NCBI GenBank assembly: GCA_022592435.1
Contig: JABYQS010000810.1
Coordinates: 1 to 12,788, forward strand
Length of the DNA: 12,788 bases
From: Cerioporus squamosus
Lineage: Eukaryota > Basidiomycota > Agaricomycetes > Polyporales > Polyporaceae
Direction: 5' to 3'
Part shown: positions 8,539-12,788 of the stretch, piece by piece
How positions within the stretch are numbered: position 1 is the first letter of the stretch
Layout: the number at the start of each line of letters is the position of its first letter
The notes under the pieces: generated by a model
What the model saw: the letters and a program-made list of their open reading frames with translations, nothing else
What the model was told of the DNA's origin: nothing
Database searches by the model: none
Made by a program: the position numbers and the translations under genes

Positions 8539-10166
8539 ATGCCAAGCGACCTAGACAAGTTCGTCCTCGTCTCCTTCGCCGTCTCGTGCTCGCGCCTCAG
8601 CTCGTACGCGCGCCGGCAGACAGATCGAACAACTCCTCCGCTGCGAGCCCATCTCCGAAGAGCAAGTAAAACGACTATGCATAAAAGCCCGTGAGATTCT
8701 CATAGAGGAAGCGAACGTACAAGTCGTGGACTCGCCCGTGACAGTGAGTATCGGTCCCACACGCGTGTCTGCCGGGACGAACACAGTGAATGACATAGGA
8801 CGCGAGATATGCGGAGACATACACGGGCAGTTCTGGGACATGATGGAGCTTTTCAAGGTCGGCGGGCCTTGTCCAGAGACAAACTACCTCTTTATGGGTG
8901 CGTTGCGGTCTGCTCGAGCTCGTTCCCTCCCTGACCAGGTCGATGTAGGCGACTTCGTCGACCGCGGCTTCTACAGCGTCGAAACATTCCTCCTCCTCCT
9001 CGCTCTCAAAGTCCGCTACCCCGAACGCATGACCCTCATCCGCGGCAACCACGAGTCGCGACAAATCACGCAGGTATACGGCTTTTACGACGAGTGCCAG
9101 AGGAAGTACGGGAGCAGTAACGTCTGGCGGTGGTGTTGTGAGGTCTTCGACTACCTCGCTCTCGGTGCGATCGTGGACGGGAGGGTCTTCTGCGTGCATG
9201 GAGGCTTGAGTCCCAGTCTGCAGGGAATTGACCAGGTACGCACCTGCTTCCTCAGTCCCGCGCGACCATTGCCAGACGGAGAATGCGCAGATACGAACCA
9301 TCGACCGGAAACAAGAGGTTCCTCATGACGGCGCGATGTGCGACCTTCTCTGGTCAGATCCTGATGGTGAGCCCTCTCGTCGTGCTCCTGGCTTCTCGAT
9401 CCTTCTCTATGGGCATTGTATGCGCATCAATTCCCTCACGCTACGTCGCGTACTCCGTTTCGTTTCATCCATCCGTAGCGACCCCGCACATGCTTCCTGC
9501 CTGGCCCACCAGACGAGAGCGCGCAACAACGCCAAACTCTTCTGTATCTCTCCCCCGGGCTTGCTTCCGTCGTCGTATATTGTCCCTCTTGTACTCACTC
9601 ACCCTGTCCAGACATCACCGGCTGGGGTCTCTCGCCTCGCGGGGCAGGCTACCTCTTCGGCGCCGACATCACGAAGATGTTCGCGCACCGCAACGGCATC
9701 GACCTGATCGCGCGCGCACACCAGCTCGCCATGGAAGGTTACAAGCTCATGTTCGACAGGACCATCGTCACCGTCTGGAGTGCTCCGAACTATTGCTACC
9801 GGTACGTCCGTGTTCGCCATTCCTCCCTTCCTATCTGTCGTCGCCCTTTCTCCGTCGCTACTTCCCGATTGCCAATCGCACTTCGCTATACGCCACGCGC
9901 CGCTCTATCTCCCCAACTCCGTAGCGTTGGCGATAGCACTAACGAGCAACGCAATTGACGTACAGGTGTGGGAACGTCGCGTCGATATTGGAGCTGGACG
10001 AGTACCTGGGTCAGGAGTACAAGGTCTTCCAGCACGCGCCTTCGGTAAGGACTCCATCTATCCCAGCTGTGCGCGTGCCGCATGCTCACCATCAAGTGAA
10101 CCCGTTGCCTTTCAGGACGTGCGCTCAATACCAGCCAAACGGCCGCCCGCGGACTATTTCTTGTGA
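8539..10166 (+). CDS. PP2A-family Ser/Thr protein phosphatase catalytic subunit, PP4/Ppg1-like
   Basis: Metal-dependent phosphoserine/threonine phosphatase of the PPP family. Exons 8539-8558, 8620-8743, 8807-8897, 8949-9235, 9291-9366, 9612-9801, 9966-10044 and 10116-10166 give 305 residues, the normal PP2A/PP4 length. The PPP signatures are complete: GDIHG (51-55), GDFVDRG (79-85), RGNHE (110-114), HGGLSP (162-167) and SAPNYCYR before [10 protein letters not shown]. The C-terminus ADYFL is the tail whose last Leu is carboxymethylated in PP2A and PP4, so holoenzyme regulation by methylation is likely. The N-terminus [16 protein letters not shown] and VDSPVT resemble animal PP4, while [18 protein letters not shown] resembles what I recall of fungal Ppg1-type enzymes. 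I therefore leave the subfamily open. Two introns are long (9367-9611, 245 nt; 9802-9965, 164 nt). The gene is convergent with ARB1. Confidence 0.92.
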
Positions 10167-10781
10167 CTCCTCGGAGTAGTCCAACGTTAACCTTGGAGAT
10201 GGACTCGCCTGGCCGGCCAGCTGTGGCGGCGAGAGAACGTCACGATCATGTCGTGCCTGTCGATGTTGCGCGTTGCGGCGCGGTTTGCGCTCGGTGCTGT
10301 ACATAACCCGTTGCTGTTGTACCCTGTTGTAGCCCTACTGATCCGGTTTTCCCTGACGCGAGCGAGGGACAAACGTCAAGCCAGAGTTTGCATGAAGGTT
10401 CTCCCGGCCGCCTACTTATGTACATACGCGCGGGTCAGGAACCCTTCGTGCAACTCTAACGATTTGCTTGCGTTAACCGACGAACCATCCGTCGAGGGGT
10501 TCTGTAGTCTAGAAGGAAGTGTATGATTGCTGTGTGTATACAACGGGTGTGTTACGTCGTGCTGTGGTGGAACTCGGATGGTTGTATCTAGATGTGCAAA
10601 TCTCGGCATACAGAGTGTGGGTTGAGGCTGAGGCGAAGGCTAATGCTACGAAAACAGATGGATGCTGCTGCTGCTACAGGGTCCGTGGGGATGCTTGTCG
10701 TACACGTACACGTACACGTACAGTAACACAGGAACGCGGGAGGGTGAGTGGGGCACCGCACGCTGCTGCGCCCGCGCTCGT
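10167..10781. other. convergent 3' intergenic region
   Basis: About 615 bp between the stop codons of the phosphatase and ARB1 genes, so it should hold both 3' UTRs and terminators. It contains a short CTG/TGC run near 10662-10675 and the TACACG repeat listed separately. I see no coding frame or RNA gene. Confidence 0.6.
10701..10722. repeat. TACACG tandem repeat, 3.7 copies
   Basis: Three complete TACACG units plus TACA, just beyond the ARB1 stop codon. It is a simple-sequence repeat in the ARB1 3' UTR or the spacer and may vary in length between strains. Confidence 0.85.
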
Positions 10782-12788
10782 TTACGTCTTCGTCTTGCTC
10801 GTCGTCTTGCTGAACAGCTTCGCCTTCTCGAGCGCGCTCATACCTGTAAACGGACGGGGTCAGCAACCATTCGACACGGCTACGAGGGGGAGAGAGGGAT
10901 ACGCACTGTTCTTGACGAGGAGCTTCTTGTAGTCGACGATCGTGATGTCCTCCTTTGTCAGGTTCTTGATCTTGCGGTCCTTGACTTCCCACAGCTCCTC
11001 GGCGACCTGCGAGATCAGACCTGCACGCACGCACATGTTCCTCGTCAGCGATGTTCCGCGCGCACACACACACACTCGACACACGACACGCGGCCCACGG
11101 CACACGGCACGCGTGCCTGGAGACGAGGAGCGAGAAGGGGAGGGGAGGCAAACTTACGGAAGTCGTGCGAGACGATGACCACGCCGCCCTCGTACTCCTT
11201 GATCGCCCGTGCGAGCGCGTCGATGGACGCCATGTCCAAGTGGTTCGTCGGCTCGTCCAGGAGGAGGATGTGCGGGTGCTCCATCGCGAGCTGTGCGAAC
11301 ACGACCCTGCACGCACACACGTACACGCACACCACACGCCCCGCGAAAGAAGTCGTCGTCGAAGGAGAAGCAGGCGGAGAAGAAGAGGAAGAAGTCTTTG
11401 TCAGCTCCAGCTCTACCTGAAGCCCCGCACGCGGCGACTCACCGGTTCCGGAGGCCGTCCGAGAGCTGCTTGATGGGCGAGGTCTGGTGCGCGCCCGAGA
11501 GACCGAAGCGGCCGAGCTGCGCGCGCCACGCCTGGATGTCCTTGTCCGGGTACTTCTCGTAGTAGAGCGACTGGAGGTGCTCGATCGGGGACTTGTCGTA
11601 CGGGAGCTGGTCCGCCGAGTGCTGCGAGTACTTGGCGAGCTTCAGGCCGACGTGCCGCGAGATCGTGCCCTCGGTCGGCTGCAGCGCGCCCGTGATGAGG
11701 TTCAGCAGCGTCGACTTGCCCGTCCCGTTCTGCCCGACGATGGCGACGCGCGAGTCCATGCTGTGTCAGCGGGCGTCAGCGTCGGTCCCGGGAACACGGA
11801 GAAGAAGAGAAGCCGTTGGAGAGGCTGGGAAGAACGAGGACGCACTCGATACCGAAGGAGAGGTTCTTGTAGAGGTAGTCTTCGGGCTTCCCAGAGTAGG
11901 AGAACGCGACGTCGTTGAAGGCGAGGATGGGCGGGGGCAGCTTGGAGACGTCCTCGAAGTTGAAGCGGAGCGGCTTCGTCATCTCGATCTTCTCGACGAG
12001 GCCGGCCGCCTCCATCTTGTCGATGATCTTCTGCTTCGACTTCGCTTGCTTAACGAGGTTAGCGTATGTACCGGCCGACGCGATGAACCTGGGAAACGCA
12101 AGGTGGGTGAGCACAAGGTCAGGGTCAGGGTCGCACGGGGCCAGGAACGCCAGGAGCGCAAACAACGGCACCACAATGCACAACAGAAGACGGCCGCAGA
12201 ACACACGAAGACAGCCGATGTCAAACACCGGCCGCTTCGCCTGAACGGAACGACAGGCGAGATGAAAGATGAAGAAAGGAACGGGACGGGACGTACTTCT
12301 TGATGTGGGCAATTTCCTCCTGCTGCTTGTTGTACGCCTTCATCTGGTTGATCTCGTTCTCGGCCTTGGTCCGGACGTACGTCGAGTAGTTACCACCGTA
12401 GTAGACGAGCTTCTTCTTCGGCGTGAGGTCCATGATGTTCGTGCAGATGCTGTCCATGAAGTCCTGCGAGTGCGACGTGATGACCAAGATGTGGTTATAC
12501 ATCGAGAGGTACGCCTCGAGCCAGACGACGGCCTCGAGGTCCAAGTGGTTCGTCGGCTCGTCGAGCAGGAGCAGGTGGGGCTTGACGAACAGCGCGCGCG
12601 CAAGCGCGACACGCATCCGCCAACCACCAGACATGTCCTTTGTCGGCTTGCGCATCATCTGCTGCGAGAAACCGAGACCGTGGAGGATGGAGCCGGCCTT
12701 GGCCTCGAACGTGTTCGGGTCCATCTCCTCGAGCTCCTCGTACAGCTGGTCGAGCGCGACCTCGTCGACGTCGTCCGCGACAGAGAGG
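10782..12788 (-). CDS. ARB1: ABC-F ATPase ARB1/ABCF2, ribosome biogenesis (5' end beyond right edge)
   Basis: Soluble twin-cassette ABC ATPase. In yeast, Arb1 is essential and acts in 40S and 60S subunit biogenesis, shuttling between nucleus and cytoplasm. Exons in the window: 12788-12297, 12088-11846, 11760-11443, 11306-11158, 11020-10907 and 10843-10782, encoding 458 residues; the N-terminal part with the first Walker A is outside. Cassette 1 shows signature [15 protein letters not shown], Walker [13 protein letters not shown] and switch SHSQDF. The ABC-F linker follows ([34 protein letters not shown]). Cassette 2 has Walker [11 protein letters not shown]-loop YSQHSAD, signature LSDGLRNRV, Walker [13 protein letters not shown] and switch SHDFRLI. 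The C-terminus is basic ([11 protein letters not shown]). Linker and both signatures fit ARB1/ABCF2 better than GCN20/ABCF3 or eEF3. Introns of 208, 85, 136, 137 and 63 nt are longer than elsewhere in the window. Confidence 0.93.
11057..11075. repeat. alternating CG/CA tract in an ARB1 intron
   Basis: An uninterrupted pyrimidine-purine alternation (CG steps then CA steps) of 19 bp inside the 137-nt ARB1 intron (11021-11157). On the sense strand it reads as a GT/GC run. Such tracts can adopt Z-DNA and mutate by slippage. Related CA-rich sequence lies in the intron at 11307-11442. Confidence 0.8.

Noticed and set aside
10588..11473. Long open frames on both strands across ARB1, including a Lys-rich plus-strand stretch near 11340-11410
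   Set aside because: They are shadows of ARB1 exons and its pyrimidine-rich intron; GC-rich coding DNA commonly keeps antisense frames open.
12117..12133. AGGGTC-type repeat in an ARB1 intron, considered as telomere-like
   Set aside because: Fewer than three units, not the TTAGGG sequence, and inside an intron.
1..12788. Search for a multi-gene defence or biosynthetic system
   Set aside because: The genes are an unrelated mix (transposase, secreted wall protein, two housekeeping genes) on both strands, with no shared pathway visible.

Overview
The window looks like nuclear DNA of a filamentous basidiomycete, most likely an Agaricomycete wood or litter decayer. The reasons are genes cut by many short GT-AG introns (mostly 49-70 nt), GC-rich codon use, a secreted protein ending in a fungal cellulose-binding module (CBM1), and a basidiomycete-style hAT transposase. 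There are four protein-coding genes. I rebuilt all four exon by exon from splice signals and reading-frame continuity; none is a single open frame.

Left part (1-3534, minus strand): a hAT-superfamily transposase gene with a BED-type zinc finger. Twelve exons in the window join into 964 codons without a stop, and the gene runs off the left edge before its C-terminal dimerisation region. Its upstream side (about 3.8-4.2 kb) holds a cluster of CGACCTTG-type repeats and small inverted repeats that could be the subterminal region of the element. From there to about 5.9 kb I find no convincing gene.

Middle (6001-8226, plus strand): a secreted 516-residue protein built as signal peptide, DUF1996, WSC domain, Ser/Pro linker and CBM1. 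It has 13 exons, and the reading frame closes only if two consecutive micro-exons of 12 and 5 nt are included. A TATAAAG box lies 92 bp before the ATG.

Right part: a PP2A-family protein phosphatase catalytic subunit of PP4/Ppg1 type (8539-10166, plus; 305 residues, complete) and, convergent with it, the ABC-F ATPase ARB1 of ribosome biogenesis (10782-12788, minus; the 5' end lies beyond the right edge). These two are housekeeping genes and have several introns of 130-245 nt, unlike the rest of the window.

The four genes do not form a pathway. The window is a mobile element and a gene-poor stretch next to a plant-cell-wall-facing secreted protein and two conserved housekeeping genes. I see no defence system, CRISPR array, rRNA or tRNA. 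The most unusual signals are the micro-exon pair, a terminal intron whose retention would truncate the CBM1, and the apparently intact hAT gene with its candidate terminal repeats.
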